From NCBI RefSeq assembly GCF_035956715.1, contig NZ_CP108381.1, forward strand, positions 4,806,001-4,870,000: DNA of 64,000 bases. Direction: 5' to 3'. This DNA is from Nocardia sp. NBC_01329 (lineage in GTDB: Bacteria; Actinomycetota; Actinomycetes; Mycobacteriales; Mycobacteriaceae). Position 1 is the first letter of the stretch; the number at the start of each line of letters is the position of its first letter. The position numbers and the translations under genes are program-made. Below are positions 23,839 to 32,388 of the stretch, piece by piece. The notes under the pieces are model-generated. The model made no database searches. It had not been told where the DNA came from and worked only from the letters and a program-made list of their open reading frames with translations.

Positions 23839-25386
23839 ATGACATCGGTGCACCCGCGCCTTTCCCGGGCGCACATCTGGCTGCTCACCTTGTCGTCCAT
23901 GGCGGTCGCTCTGGTCATCGCGGCCATGGCCGCCCTCTACACGGCGCTTCCCGAGATCGCCGCCGATACCGGCGCCACTCAGCAGCAGCTCACCTGGGTG
24001 GTCGACGGTTACACCCTCGCGCTGGCCTGTCTGGTCCTGTTCTCCGGCGCGCTGGGCGACCGGTTCGGCCGCCGGATCATGATGGTGCTCGGCCTGGTGG
24101 TGTTCGCCATCGCGTCCGCGGTACCGCTGGCCCTGGACGAACCGCACTGGATCATCGCGTCGCGGACTGTCGCGGGGGTGGGTGCCGCGCTGGTGATGCC
24201 CTCCACATTGTCACTGCTCACCGGCGGCTTTCCGCCGGAACGGCGGGGAGTCGCCGTCGGGTTGTGGGCCGGAGTGGTCAGTGGTGGCGCCGTACTGGGC
24301 ATCCTCGGCTCCGGACTACTGCTGCAGATCTGGTCCTGGCAGGCGATATTCCTCGCGATGACCCTCGCCGGAGCGGTATCGGCGATCGCGGGCTGCACGG
24401 TTCCCGAATCCGTGGACGACACCCGGCCGCCGCTGGACTTCTGGGGCGGTATCACGGCGTCGGTCGCCGTCGGCGCCATCGTGGTCGGCGCCATCGAGGC
24501 GCCGGTACGCGGCTGGACCGACCCGTTGGTCCTGGGTCTGTTCGGCGCCGGAGTCCTGGCCGGAGTCGGGTTCGCGACGGTCGAACTGCGGGTGCCGAAC
24601 CCGCTGCTGGATGTGCGGTTGTTCGCCGACCGGGGCTTCGGCAGCGGCGCGGTGAGCGTCGGAGTCCAGTTCCTGGTCGCCTTCGGTTATTTCCTGCTGT
24701 TCGTGCAGTACATGCAGCTGATCTTCGGATACTCGCCACTCATGTCCGCTGTCGCGATGGCACCGATGATCGCCCCACTGATCGGTATCTCGGTCGTCGC
24801 GCCGCGACTGGCCGAACGGTTCGGTCTACGGCTGCCCACTTTCATCGGACTCCTGTGCGTCGGCAGTGCGCTGATCCTCGTCTCCCGGACCACCGTGGAG
24901 AGCACCTACCTCGACGTACTCTGGCCGCTGCTGATCCTGAGCACCGGACTCGGCCTGTGCACCGCCCCCGCGACCGCGGCCATCATCAACGGCACACCGC
25001 CGGAGAAACACGGGGTGGCCTCCGCGGTCAACGACGCCTCCCGTGAAGTGGGCGCGGCCATCGGAATCGCCGTCTCCGGCAGCATCCTCGCCGCCGGCTA
25101 CGCCGACCGGATCTCTCCCGCGCTGAGCAGCCTGCCCGAACCCGCCCGCGGACCGGTCGGTGATTCGCTGGCCGCCGCGCTGGAGGTCGCCGAGCAGGCA
25201 GGGCCGGCGGCGGCCCCGCTCGCGGCGTTCGCACAAGAGGCCTTCGTTCACGGTGCGCAGCAGGCCGCCCTCGCGCTGGGCATCCTCACCGTGGTGATGG
25301 CCTTCGTGCTGGGCGCGTGGGCACCCGGACGCAAGGCGGCCACCACCGCGTCAGCCGCCGCGGATCCCGTGTCGATGAACCGGTAA
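23839..25386 (+). CDS. MFS drug/metabolite exporter (DHA2-like)
   Basis: A 515-residue major facilitator with about 14 membrane helices, typical of the DHA2 (QacA/EmrB) group. Motif A is G-D-R-F-G-R-R, and the first helix is followed by A-L-Y-T-A-L-P-E-I-A-A-D and the W-V-V-D-G-Y motif. It is predicted to export drugs or metabolites by proton antiport. The ATG at 23839 is five bases after GGGAGG; an in-frame GTG at 23833 overlaps that site. It is divergent from the serine hydrolase; no regulator is adjacent. Confidence 0.85.
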   Translation: MTSVHPRLSRAHIWLLTLSSMAVALVIAAMAALYTALPEIAADTGATQQQLTWVVDGYTLALACLVLFSGALGDRFGRRIMMVLGLVVFAIASAVPLALDEPHWIIASRTVAGVGAALVMPSTLSLLTGGFPPERRGVAVGLWAGVVSGGAVLGILGSGLLLQIWSWQAIFLAMTLAGAVSAIAGCTVPESVDDTRPPLDFWGGITASVAVGAIVVGAIEAPVRGWTDPLVLGLFGAGVLAGVGFATVELRVPNPLLDVRLFADRGFGSGAVSVGVQFLVAFGYFLLFVQYMQLIFGYSPLMSAVAMAPMIAPLIGISVVAPRLAERFGLRLPTFIGLLCVGSALILVSRTTVESTYLDVLWPLLILSTGLGLCTAPATAAIINGTPPEKHGVASAVNDASREVGAAIGIAVSGSILAAGYADRISPALSSLPEPARGPVGDSLAAALEVAEQAGPAAAPLAAFAQEAFVHGAQQAALALGILTVVMAFVLGAWAPGRKAATTASAAADPVSMNR

Positions 25387-25524
25387 CCACAAGCCGGAAC
25401 ACCGCCGCCACCGCCGCTGCTGCGGTCGCGACACCGACCGCCCCCGAACGCGACCTCTGCCAATCTGTCGGACCTCTGCGGCATTCTCGACCTTGTCCGC
25501 TCCGACGCGAAAGGTCCCACCACC

Positions 25525-25890
25525 ATGCCGACCCCGAACATGTTCATCCTGTACGTCGCCGACGCAGCTGCTTCGGCCCGTTTCTACTCGGATCTGTTCG
25601 ATATGGCGCCCAAGTTCGAATCACCGCGCTTCATCACCTTCGAACTGAGCGCGGGCGTGGACCTCGCGCTGTGGAGCGGGCACGCCGACCAGCTGGACCA
25701 CGCCGGCGCCCGCACCGCCGAGGTTTGTCTCAACCTGCCGGGCGACCCGGCCGCGATCGACCGGCAGTTCGAGCAGTGGTTGGCCCGGGGAGTGAAGGTG
25801 GTCCAGGAACCCCACGACGCGGTTTTCGGGCGCACATTCGTGGTCGAGGATCCGGACGGCAACCTGATCCGGGTCGCCCCGATCGACTGA
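25525..25890 (+). CDS. VOC (glyoxalase-fold) family protein
   Basis: A 121-residue protein of the vicinal-oxygen-chelate fold: paired beta-alpha-beta-beta-beta modules, with N-M-F-I-L-Y-V-A-D-A-A-A-S-A-R-F-Y and F-V-V-E-D-P-D-G-N-L-I-R-V-A at the ends. The C-terminal P-D-G-N motif is typical. It may act as a small metal-dependent enzyme or binding protein for thiol or antibiotic substrates. The function is not specific. It lies 138 bp after the exporter and may be cotranscribed. Confidence 0.85.
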   Translation: MPTPNMFILYVADAAASARFYSDLFDMAPKFESPRFITFELSAGVDLALWSGHADQLDHAGARTAEVCLNLPGDPAAIDRQFEQWLARGVKVVQEPHDAVFGRTFVVEDPDGNLIRVAPID

Positions 25891-25930
25891 ACCGGCCGAA
25901 GAAGAGCGCCGGGAGTACGAACGAGAGTGC

Positions 25931-25962
25931 CCGGCCGCCGGACTCGATGTCCGGGCGGCCGG
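25931..25962. terminator. Bidirectional terminator
   Basis: CCGGCCGCC (25931-25939) pairs with GGCGGCCGG (25954-25962), and the inner GGA/TCC extends the stem with one bulge. It lies between the convergent VOC and TauE genes. Confidence 0.65.
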
Positions 25963-26027
25963 ACGCTGTTCCTCACTCTGCGGTCACACCGCCCATCGGG
26001 GGGCGGACGAAACCGGGCAATCACCTG

Positions 26028-27008
26028 CTATCCGACCGGTACCTGCGTCGCATCCGCTGAGCCTTCACCGGCGGATTCGGGCTCGGTACCGGCAGCGTCC
26101 GGCCCCGTGGTCGCGGTGGGCGCGGCCGCGGGTTCGGCAGCCGTCGCGGCCCGGGACTTCCGCCAGGCGAGGACGGTGAGACCCACCGCGACCACGACTA
26201 TCAGCACATAGCCGATCGTGCGGGGCGCGCCTTCGATATCGAAATACTTGAACAGCGAACGAGCGTTGGTGAGTACCAGCAGACCGCCGACTCCGGTGCC
26301 GAGCACGCCGGGGGTGATACGGCTGACCAGCCACGCCGCGAGCGGAGCGGCGATCACACCGCCGAGTGCCAGGCCCGCGATGATCACCAGGTTGTCGAAG
26401 AAATCCGAGCCGAGCCCCAGCAGGAAGCCGACGCTGGCGGAGGCCGAGACGATGAACTCCGAAGCGCTCACCGAACCGATCACCGTGCGCGGTGCGCTGC
26501 GGCCGGTGGTCAGCAGGGTGCTGGTGGTGACCGGACCCCAGCCGCCGCCACCGCTGGCGTCGATGAAACCGCCGAACAGTCCCAGCGGGGTCAGGAATTT
26601 CGCGGAATGGGCGGTCTTCTCCGAGGCCGCAAATTCCACCGGCGGCCGCGATGAGAACCGGACAACCAGGAACACCCCGATCGCGAGCAGGATGCCGGCG
26701 GTGATGGGCGCAGCCGATTCGGTCGAGATCCGGGACAGTACGGTCGCGCCGAGGAAAGCACCGACACCGCCGGGCACACCGAGCCGCAGCACGACCTTCC
26801 AGTCGATATTGCCGAACCGCCAGTGTGAGGCGCCGGAGGCCAGGGTGGTGGCGACCTCGGCGAAATGGACCGCCGCGCTCGCATGCGCGGCCCCCGTACC
26901 ACTGAGGACGAGCAGTGTCGTCGCGGTGACACCGAAGGCCATCCCGAGCGTACCGTCGACGATCTGCGCGCCGATACCCACAAGGGTGAAAATCAGTAAT
27001 TTGATCAT
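26028..27008 (-). CDS. TauE/SafE-family sulfite or organosulfonate exporter
   Basis: A 326-residue membrane protein with about eight helices, of the TauE/SafE (DUF81) family. Two internally related halves are visible, each opening with a G-x-x-A-Q-x-x-D/G-G-x-x-G-M-A-F-G-like motif (G-I-G-A-Q-I-V-D-G-T-L-G-M-A-F-G; G-L-F-G-G-F-I-D-A-S-G-G-G-G-W-G-P). It is thought to export sulfite or sulfonates. The C-terminal ~45 residues are Ala/Pro/Thr-rich and cytoplasmic. The ATG at 27008 starts the first helix; no cysteine or sulfur gene is adjacent. Confidence 0.85.
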   Translation of the reverse strand: MIKLLIFTLVGIGAQIVDGTLGMAFGVTATTLLVLSGTGAAHASAAVHFAEVATTLASGASHWRFGNIDWKVVLRLGVPGGVGAFLGATVLSRISTESAAPITAGILLAIGVFLVVRFSSRPPVEFAASEKTAHSAKFLTPLGLFGGFIDASGGGGWGPVTTSTLLTTGRSAPRTVIGSVSASEFIVSASASVGFLLGLGSDFFDNLVIIAGLALGGVIAAPLAAWLVSRITPGVLGTGVGGLLVLTNARSLFKYFDIEGAPRTIGYVLIVVVAVGLTVLAWRKSRAATAAEPAAAPTATTGPDAAGTEPESAGEGSADATQVPVG

Positions 27009-27203
27009 GCGGTGTGCTCCCCGAACCTGGACCGGAAATTCCGAGGCTACGGCCCGGTCCGCCGGTTGACACGGGTTGCGATCACCGTGAACGCAATACT
27101 GCCGGCCTGCCGAACGACAGCCGGTACAGCGCCCGGAGGAGAGAACCCGGAGGAGAGAAAATGAAGGCGACATCCGCCGGGTCTCTGCTGAACACTGGCC
27201 GCT

Positions 27204-28232
27204 ATGACCGACCGGACCTTCCGCCAGATCGTTCTCCGCGAACGGCCCGCCACCGGGATAACCACCGGCACCTTTGCCGAAAAGCGTAGTCCCTTTCCGA
27301 TATTGGAAAACGGCGAGGCCCTCGTCCGGGTGGAGTGGCTCGGTGTCGACGCCACCCAGCGCACCTGGTTGAACCCCGTGACGACCTATACGAATCCGGT
27401 CGCTGTGGGTGAAGTGATGCGCGGCAGCGGGGTCGGCCGAGTGGTCGCCTCGCGCGACCCGGCGCTACCGGAGGGCCGTTGGGTCTACGGAGAGCTCGGC
27501 TGGCAGGAGTACGCTGTGGCGCGCCGCGCGGGCCTGTTCGGTGTGAATCCGGTGCCCCCGGGGATCGACCCCCGCCATATGCTCACCGTCTTCGGGGTGA
27601 GTGGTCTGACCGCCTATATGGGGATCACTCGCGTGCTGGAAGTAGCGGAATCGGACTCGGTGCTGGTCACCGGCGCCGCCGGTAGCGTCGGGTCGCTGGC
27701 CGGTCAGATCGCGCGGCTGCGCGGTGCGCGCGTGATCGGGACCGCGGGGTCGGCGGAGAAGGTGGCATGGGTTCGCGAGACCGCCGGTTTCGACACCTGC
27801 GTGAACTATCGCGACGACGATATCCCGACCGCATTACACAGGTTCGCCCCGGACGGCCTCACTGCGGTCTTCGACAATGTCGGCGGCATTCTGCTGGAGA
27901 ACGCGCTAGATCATCTGGCCCTGCACGCTCGGATCGCGCTGTGCGGTTCCATCTCCTCCGGCTACACGGCCGCCGGCTACGGCGTCGGCCCGGCCAACTA
28001 CATGCAGCTGGCCTTTCGCCGCGCCCGCATGGAAGGTTTCGTCTTCTACGACCATCACGCGGACTTCCCCGCCGCGCTGACCCAGCTCGCGGGCTGGGTC
28101 ACGGCAGGCGACCTGCACTGGGCGGAGGACATCGCCACCGGTCTCACCGAGGCTCCCGCCGCCCTCCAGCGGCTGTTCGACGGGCACAACCTCGGAAAGC
28201 AGCTCGTCCGAGTACATCCCGAGCGCACCTGA
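27204..28232 (+). CDS. NADP-dependent zinc-free medium-chain reductase
   Basis: A 342-residue medium-chain dehydrogenase/reductase of the leukotriene-B4/prostaglandin-reductase type. There is no zinc ligand set. The NADP Rossmann motif is V-L-V-T-G-A-A-G-S-V-G-S (about residues 153-164), and D-N-V-G-G follows near 234. It probably reduces double bonds of alpha,beta-unsaturated ketones or quinones. The ATG at 27204 fits the family N terminus. It stands alone, divergent from the TauE gene and convergent with the membrane protein. Confidence 0.85.
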   Translation: MTDRTFRQIVLRERPATGITTGTFAEKRSPFPILENGEALVRVEWLGVDATQRTWLNPVTTYTNPVAVGEVMRGSGVGRVVASRDPALPEGRWVYGELGWQEYAVARRAGLFGVNPVPPGIDPRHMLTVFGVSGLTAYMGITRVLEVAESDSVLVTGAAGSVGSLAGQIARLRGARVIGTAGSAEKVAWVRETAGFDTCVNYRDDDIPTALHRFAPDGLTAVFDNVGGILLENALDHLALHARIALCGSISSGYTAAGYGVGPANYMQLAFRRARMEGFVFYDHHADFPAALTQLAGWVTAGDLHWAEDIATGLTEAPAALQRLFDGHNLGKQLVRVHPERT

Positions 28233-28309
28233 ATCACCGGTCCGGCGGCATCACCGAGCGGCCCGGGTCGACCATCGGCCGGGGACCGCCACCCGGCGCG
28301 GCCGACAGG

Positions 28310-28927
28310 TCAGTACTGCGACTGCGGCCGCCGGATGATCGCACCGGACCCGACGCCACCGAGCAGCGACATGATGCACAGTCCCGCGATCAGGTTGATC
28401 ACGGCCGTCGCGATCTTCGCGTCCACCCCGGCGACCAGGGTGAACGGGACCAGCGTCGCCAGCGCGGTGACCAGCCCGGTGATCCAGTAGAAGAACTGCA
28501 TCGGGCTCGGCATGAGAGCCAGCAGCAGATTCAACAGCCCGGTCGCCGCGATCGCGGCCGCACCACCGGCCACGGCGTAGGACGTGGTCGACACGGTTCC
28601 GTACGCACCCGCCCCCTCCGGCGAGAGAACCGAGATGTTCAGAATGCCGCGCACCAGCATGATCAGCACGACGATCACCAGCGCTACCACGATGGCCGTG
28701 CCGACCCCGCCCGCCCACAGGCGCCCGAGGTTGATCTTCGGCTCGTTCGACCGCGGTTCGGGCCGGTCCGATTCGTACCCGTAGTCGGGCTGGTGGCCGT
28801 ATTCGGGCTGATGACCGTACTCCGACTGCTGCGGCGCGCGACCCTGCTGCTGGGAGTAGGCCTGGGTGGGCGGGTAACCCTCGCGGCGGGGGTCCTGGCG
28901 CCCATAGTTGTGCGGCGGTTCCGTCAT
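28310..28927 (-). CDS. Membrane protein with Tyr/Gln-rich N terminus
   Basis: A 205-residue protein. Residues 1-65 are hydrophilic, with a short E-Y-G-H-Q-P-type repeat (three Y-G units). Four membrane helices follow (about 70-95, 115-138, 142-165, 172-195). It resembles a family of small actinobacterial four-helix proteins of unknown role. The ATG at 28927 is chosen; upstream frame sequence lacks protein character. Similar Tyr/Pro/Gln-rich heads are seen on actinobacterial cell-pole and envelope proteins, but no function can be given. Confidence 0.75.
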   Translation of the reverse strand: MTEPPHNYGRQDPRREGYPPTQAYSQQQGRAPQQSEYGHQPEYGHQPDYGYESDRPEPRSNEPKINLGRLWAGGVGTAIVVALVIVVLIMLVRGILNISVLSPEGAGAYGTVSTTSYAVAGGAAAIAATGLLNLLLALMPSPMQFFYWITGLVTALATLVPFTLVAGVDAKIATAVINLIAGLCIMSLLGGVGSGAIIRRPQSQY

Positions 28928-29114
28928 AGGGGGAAGGTACCCCTTATGACCGAGACGACCCACCCGAATCGGGCACGCATGTCGCCCATCGAGACAGTAC
29001 CCATAGGTCCGCGACCGGAAGGCGAGTTGAGCCTTGCGATGTAGACGCTGATCATCCATCGAAGGCATCCGATGCGTGCCTCACATCTCCCGATCGAGGC
29101 GATCGCACCGCCAT

Positions 29115-29783
29115 TCAGCCGGCGGAGCCGGCCCGATCGCGCAAATTGTCCACAGCCGTCCGCGCGGCCAGGCGGACATCCTCATGAGGATCTTCCAACA
29201 GCGGCTCGATCGCGGAGATCGACTCCGTCGAGTCGAGGTCATCGAGCGCGTCGACGGCGGTCTCACGCACGACGTAATCGCTATCGCGAAGGCCTTGCAC
29301 CAACGCCGGATACGCCGACTCCGGCTCCGCCCGAGCGAGATAGTCCAGGACGCTGGCTCGCACGAACGGCGACGGGTGGTCACCCATTCCGCGGATCCGT
29401 TCTCCCAGTTCGGTGATACCGAGGGAGCCCAGAAGCCTGATTGCATCCCCAGCTATCACCGGTTCGGAATCACCTGCCAGCAACTTGACCTTCTCGACGA
29501 ACGCCACCTCGCTGCCCTGGTGCATCGCCAAGACCGTGAGCGCTGCGCGAAGCTGTGGAACCCGTCGGCCGGCCAGCTCTTGGGTGAGCACCTCGATACC
29601 CGGTTCGCCCTGTTCGTACAGCTCTCGGGCGACCGCCTCGTAGTAGTCGTCGTACTCGTCACCGGCCGACCACCTGGCCACGAGCTCCGCCGTCGACAGA
29701 CCCGCGAGGCGTCCGCGCATCTCTTCGGCCGACAGTGCCTCCGACCAGGAGCTTTCACCCGTCGCCCCCTCCTCTGTGGTCAC
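29115..29783 (-). CDS. HEAT-repeat protein, possible immunity protein
   Basis: A 222-residue solenoid. At least four HEAT-like helical pairs can be read, e.g. L-R-A-A-L-T-V-L-A, A-I-R-L-L-G-S-L-G, V-R-A-S-V-L-D-Y-L-A and V-R-E-T-A-V-D-A-L-D-D-L. Its GTG start overlaps the stop of a small upstream ORF by 4 nt (GTGA); an ATG at 29795 is an alternative. HEAT-repeat proteins directly behind short toxin ends are a known immunity arrangement in polymorphic toxin systems. That reading is inference; a plain scaffold protein is possible. Confidence 0.75.
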   Translation of the reverse strand: MTTEEGATGESSWSEALSAEEMRGRLAGLSTAELVARWSAGDEYDDYYEAVARELYEQGEPGIEVLTQELAGRRVPQLRAALTVLAMHQGSEVAFVEKVKLLAGDSEPVIAGDAIRLLGSLGITELGERIRGMGDHPSPFVRASVLDYLARAEPESAYPALVQGLRDSDYVVRETAVDALDDLDSTESISAIEPLLEDPHEDVRLAARTAVDNLRDRAGSAG

Positions 29784-30052
29784 TCGATCCCACATTCCTT
29801 CCTGGTGTCATTGAGCGTCTTGCCCTTGAACTCGCCCGGGAACTCCGACTGGATCTCTCCCGGCAGGTCGTTCGAGGTGATGGTTCCGTTGTTGATCTTC
29901 GCCTGCAGCTCGCTTTTCCGCTTCGGCGAGCAATTCGGACGCAGCCGGCGTACCCGAGCAAGCAGCCCATCGACCAAGTCGCCGAAGCATTCGGGGTATC
30001 GCAGGCAACCCTGTGCCAGCGCACAGTCGAGGCGCTCGACTCCGCCCCGCAT
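29780..30052 (-). CDS. Small ORF upstream of the HEAT protein, possible toxin remnant
   Basis: A 90-codon frame. The C-terminal half looks like real protein (KRKSELQAKINNGTITSND, then E-F-P-G-E-F-K-G-K-T-L-N-D-T-R-K-E-C-G). The first half is less convincing. No family is recognised. Coupling to a HEAT protein and the isolated C-terminal look suggest the 3' end of a polymorphic toxin gene whose upstream part was lost. The tRNA-Leu gene lies about 130 bp upstream, a common insertion and recombination point. Confidence 0.45.
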   Translation of the reverse strand: MRGGVERLDCALAQGCLRYPECFGDLVDGLLARVRRLRPNCSPKRKSELQAKINNGTITSNDLPGEIQSEFPGEFKGKTLNDTRKECGIE

Positions 30053-30178
30053 CTGGCTGCCCGCGGCGGCGGACTCGATGCATGGGGCGCGCTGGCTGCT
30101 GCGGACTCGCTGCGGACCGAGCAGGGTCCGGACACCGACGCGGCCGAAGGAAACAACAATCTACCTGCGGCACAGCAG

Positions 30179-30252
30179 TGCCCCCAGTGGGACTCGAACC
30201 CACACTTGGCGGATTTTAAGTCCGCTGCCTCTGCCAATTGGGCTATGGGGGC
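30179..30252 (-). tRNA. tRNA-Leu (anticodon UAA)
   Basis: The minus strand folds into a complete cloverleaf: 7-bp acceptor (GCCCCCA with TGGGGGC), short D stem, anticodon stem GCGGA/TCCGC with loop CTTAAAA (anticodon at 30216-30218), and T arm GTGGG-TTCGAGT-CCCAC. The discriminator base is A, as required for leucine. CCA is not encoded. The variable loop is only 5 nt, whereas leucine tRNAs normally have a long variable arm; identity rests on the anticodon. Confidence 0.9.
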
Positions 30253-30309
30253 GTGCGGACCACACACTACCGACTCGTACACCCGTACCGGAATACCCGT
30301 GAGTGGGAG

Positions 30310-30864
30310 TCACACTGTGGGATCTGTCCGAATAGCCTGACATGCCTCGACCAGAACGTCGGCTGCCAGCAAACCCGACTCCTCCGCCGCCTCGCGCACC
30401 TCGTCGGATAATTCGTAGTCCGTGGTCACCGCCAGTAATGCCAGTTGCAGGGCCTCACCCAGCTGACCGAGCCGGCGGGTGATCGCCATCTCGTCCATCT
30501 CGGTGCCCATGTTCTCCCAGCCCACCGGCTGCACCCCGTCGATACGGTAGCGGCGCAGCGTGTCCTCCCCGAGAACTTTCATGAAATCGACCGCCGAGGC
30601 CATGCAGCGGTTGTTGGCGACCCGGTACTCGGTCCGGTCGGCGATCTTCTCGATCAGCACCGCGACGATGGTCGCCGCGGTGAACATACCGTCGCAGACC
30701 CGGGCGGGCGCGGCCTCGGGCGGCCCGGGTGGCGCGGTGGCCAGGCCGGTGGTCACCGCGTCGATCCAGTCCACCACCAGTTCCGTGCCCGAAGCATCCC
30801 GCAGCACCGGTTGATGAAAGGGCTGTATCTCCCGGCGCCGGAACCACCGCCACGACAGACCCAT
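30310..30864 (-). CDS. Hypothetical protein in transporter operon
   Basis: A 184-residue, mostly helical soluble protein that I do not recognise. It has a basic start (M-G-L-S-W-R-W-F-R-R-R), a central helix block and a tail rich in Ala/Glu. The ATG at 30864 is eight bases after AGGGG; a GTG at 30873 would overlap the upstream permease stop (GTGA) and is the alternative. It is the last gene of the peptide-transporter/permease operon and ends just before the tRNA region. Confidence 0.65.
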   Translation of the reverse strand: MGLSWRWFRRREIQPFHQPVLRDASGTELVVDWIDAVTTGLATAPPGPPEAAPARVCDGMFTAATIVAVLIEKIADRTEYRVANNRCMASAVDFMKVLGEDTLRRYRIDGVQPVGWENMGTEMDEMAITRRLGQLGEALQLALLAVTTDYELSDEVREAAEESGLLAADVLVEACQAIRTDPTV

Positions 30865-30869
30865 CGCGA

Positions 30870-32348
30870 TCACCCCTGTTCGGAAGAGGACCTACCGACC
30901 AGCGCATGCCGTCGGCCGTATGCGAAGTACATCACCAAACCGAGCAGCATCCAGATTACGAAACGCAGCCAGGTCTCGACCGAAAGATTCACCATCAACC
31001 ACAGGCAGGACAGCACCGCGAGGATCGGCACATACGGGACCAGCGGTACCCGGAATCCGCGCGGCAGATCGGGACGGGTGCGGCGCAGGATCACGACCCC
31101 GATGGAGACCAGCAGGAAGGCGAACAGGGTGCCGATGTTCACCATCTCCTCGAGCGTCCCGAACTCCACGAAACCTGCCAGGAGCGCGCAGACGATGCCG
31201 ACGATGACAGTGATCCGCACCGGAGTGCCCCGCTTACCGGTCCGGGCGAGTTTCCGCGGGACGAGACCGTCACGGGACATGGCGAACAGCACCCGGGTCT
31301 GGCCGAGCAGCATCACCATGACAACGGTGGTCAGACCGGCCAGCGCGCCGACGGAGATGATGTTTTTGGCCCACGTGGCACCGTTCAGCGCGAAAGCGGT
31401 CGCCAGGGTCGCATCGTCGCCCGCCAGATCGGTGTACGGGACCATGCCGGTCAGCACAATGGAAACCGCGACGTAGAGGATGGTGACCGCGATCAGCGAA
31501 CCGAGGATGCCGCGCGGCAGGTCACGCTGCGGATTCTTGGTCTCCTCGGCGGCCGTGGCGACCACGTCGAAGCCGATGAACGCGAAGAACACCAGACTGG
31601 CCGCGGCCAGCAGGCCGTACCAGCCGAAGTTGCTGCTACCGGCCCCGGTCACCCAGGAGAACAGCGACTGGGTGAGACCCTGTCCTCCGTCGCCCGGCAC
31701 CGATTCCGGAAGGAACGGGGTCAGGTTGTCGGAGTCGAAGAAGGTCAGGCCGACCACGATCACCAGCAGGATCACCCCGACCTTGATGGCCACGGCGATC
31801 ATCGAGACACGGGAGGAGAGCTTGGTCCCCAGCGCGAGCAGAACGGTGAGCACCGCGATCAGCAGTACCGCCCCCCAGTCGAAGGTGACTCCGCCGATCT
31901 CCACCACCGCGGCGCCGCGATCGAACACCTGGCCGAGATATTGCGACCAACCCTTGGCGACCACTGCCGCGGCGAGCGCGAACTCCAGTATCAGGTCCCA
32001 GCCGATGATCCAGGCGGCCAGCTCACCGAAGGTCGCGTAGGAGAAGGTGTAGGCGCTGCCGGCTACCGGGACCGTCGAGGCGAACTCCGCGTAGCAGAGC
32101 GCGGTGAGACCGCAGGCGATGGCGGCGAAGACGAAGGCCAGCGATACAGCGGGCCCGGCGACGTTCCCGGCCGTCCGGGCGGTGAGGGTGAAGATACCGG
32201 CGCCGATGACGACAGCCACACCGAAGATCGCCAGGTCCCAGGAGGTGAGATCTTTGCGCAGTTTCTTTCCGGGCTCTTCGGTATCGCGCAGCGATTGCTC
32301 CACGGATTTGGTACGGAACAGCGAACTGCGACTGGTAGGCGTCGTCAC
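30870..32348 (-). CDS. Cationic amino-acid permease-like APC transporter
   Basis: A 492-residue transporter with 12-14 membrane helices. The first helix contains A-V-V-I-G-A-G-I-F, and the CAT/YfnA subfamily pattern is seen in Y-A-E-F-A-S-T-V-P-V-A-G-S-A-Y-T-F-S-Y and F-F-A-F-I-G-F-D-V-V-A-T-A-A-E-E. Uptake of cationic or other amino acids is expected; the substrate is inferred only from subfamily. It follows the peptide transporter by 40 bp on the same strand, and a small gene follows with a near-overlap. Confidence 0.88.
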   Translation of the reverse strand: MTTPTSRSSLFRTKSVEQSLRDTEEPGKKLRKDLTSWDLAIFGVAVVIGAGIFTLTARTAGNVAGPAVSLAFVFAAIACGLTALCYAEFASTVPVAGSAYTFSYATFGELAAWIIGWDLILEFALAAAVVAKGWSQYLGQVFDRGAAVVEIGGVTFDWGAVLLIAVLTVLLALGTKLSSRVSMIAVAIKVGVILLVIVVGLTFFDSDNLTPFLPESVPGDGGQGLTQSLFSWVTGAGSSNFGWYGLLAAASLVFFAFIGFDVVATAAEETKNPQRDLPRGILGSLIAVTILYVAVSIVLTGMVPYTDLAGDDATLATAFALNGATWAKNIISVGALAGLTTVVMVMLLGQTRVLFAMSRDGLVPRKLARTGKRGTPVRITVIVGIVCALLAGFVEFGTLEEMVNIGTLFAFLLVSIGVVILRRTRPDLPRGFRVPLVPYVPILAVLSCLWLMVNLSVETWLRFVIWMLLGLVMYFAYGRRHALVGRSSSEQG

Positions 32349-32388
32349 TGCGGCCTCCTCGGGGATTCCGGCGCGAGTATCGGGAACG

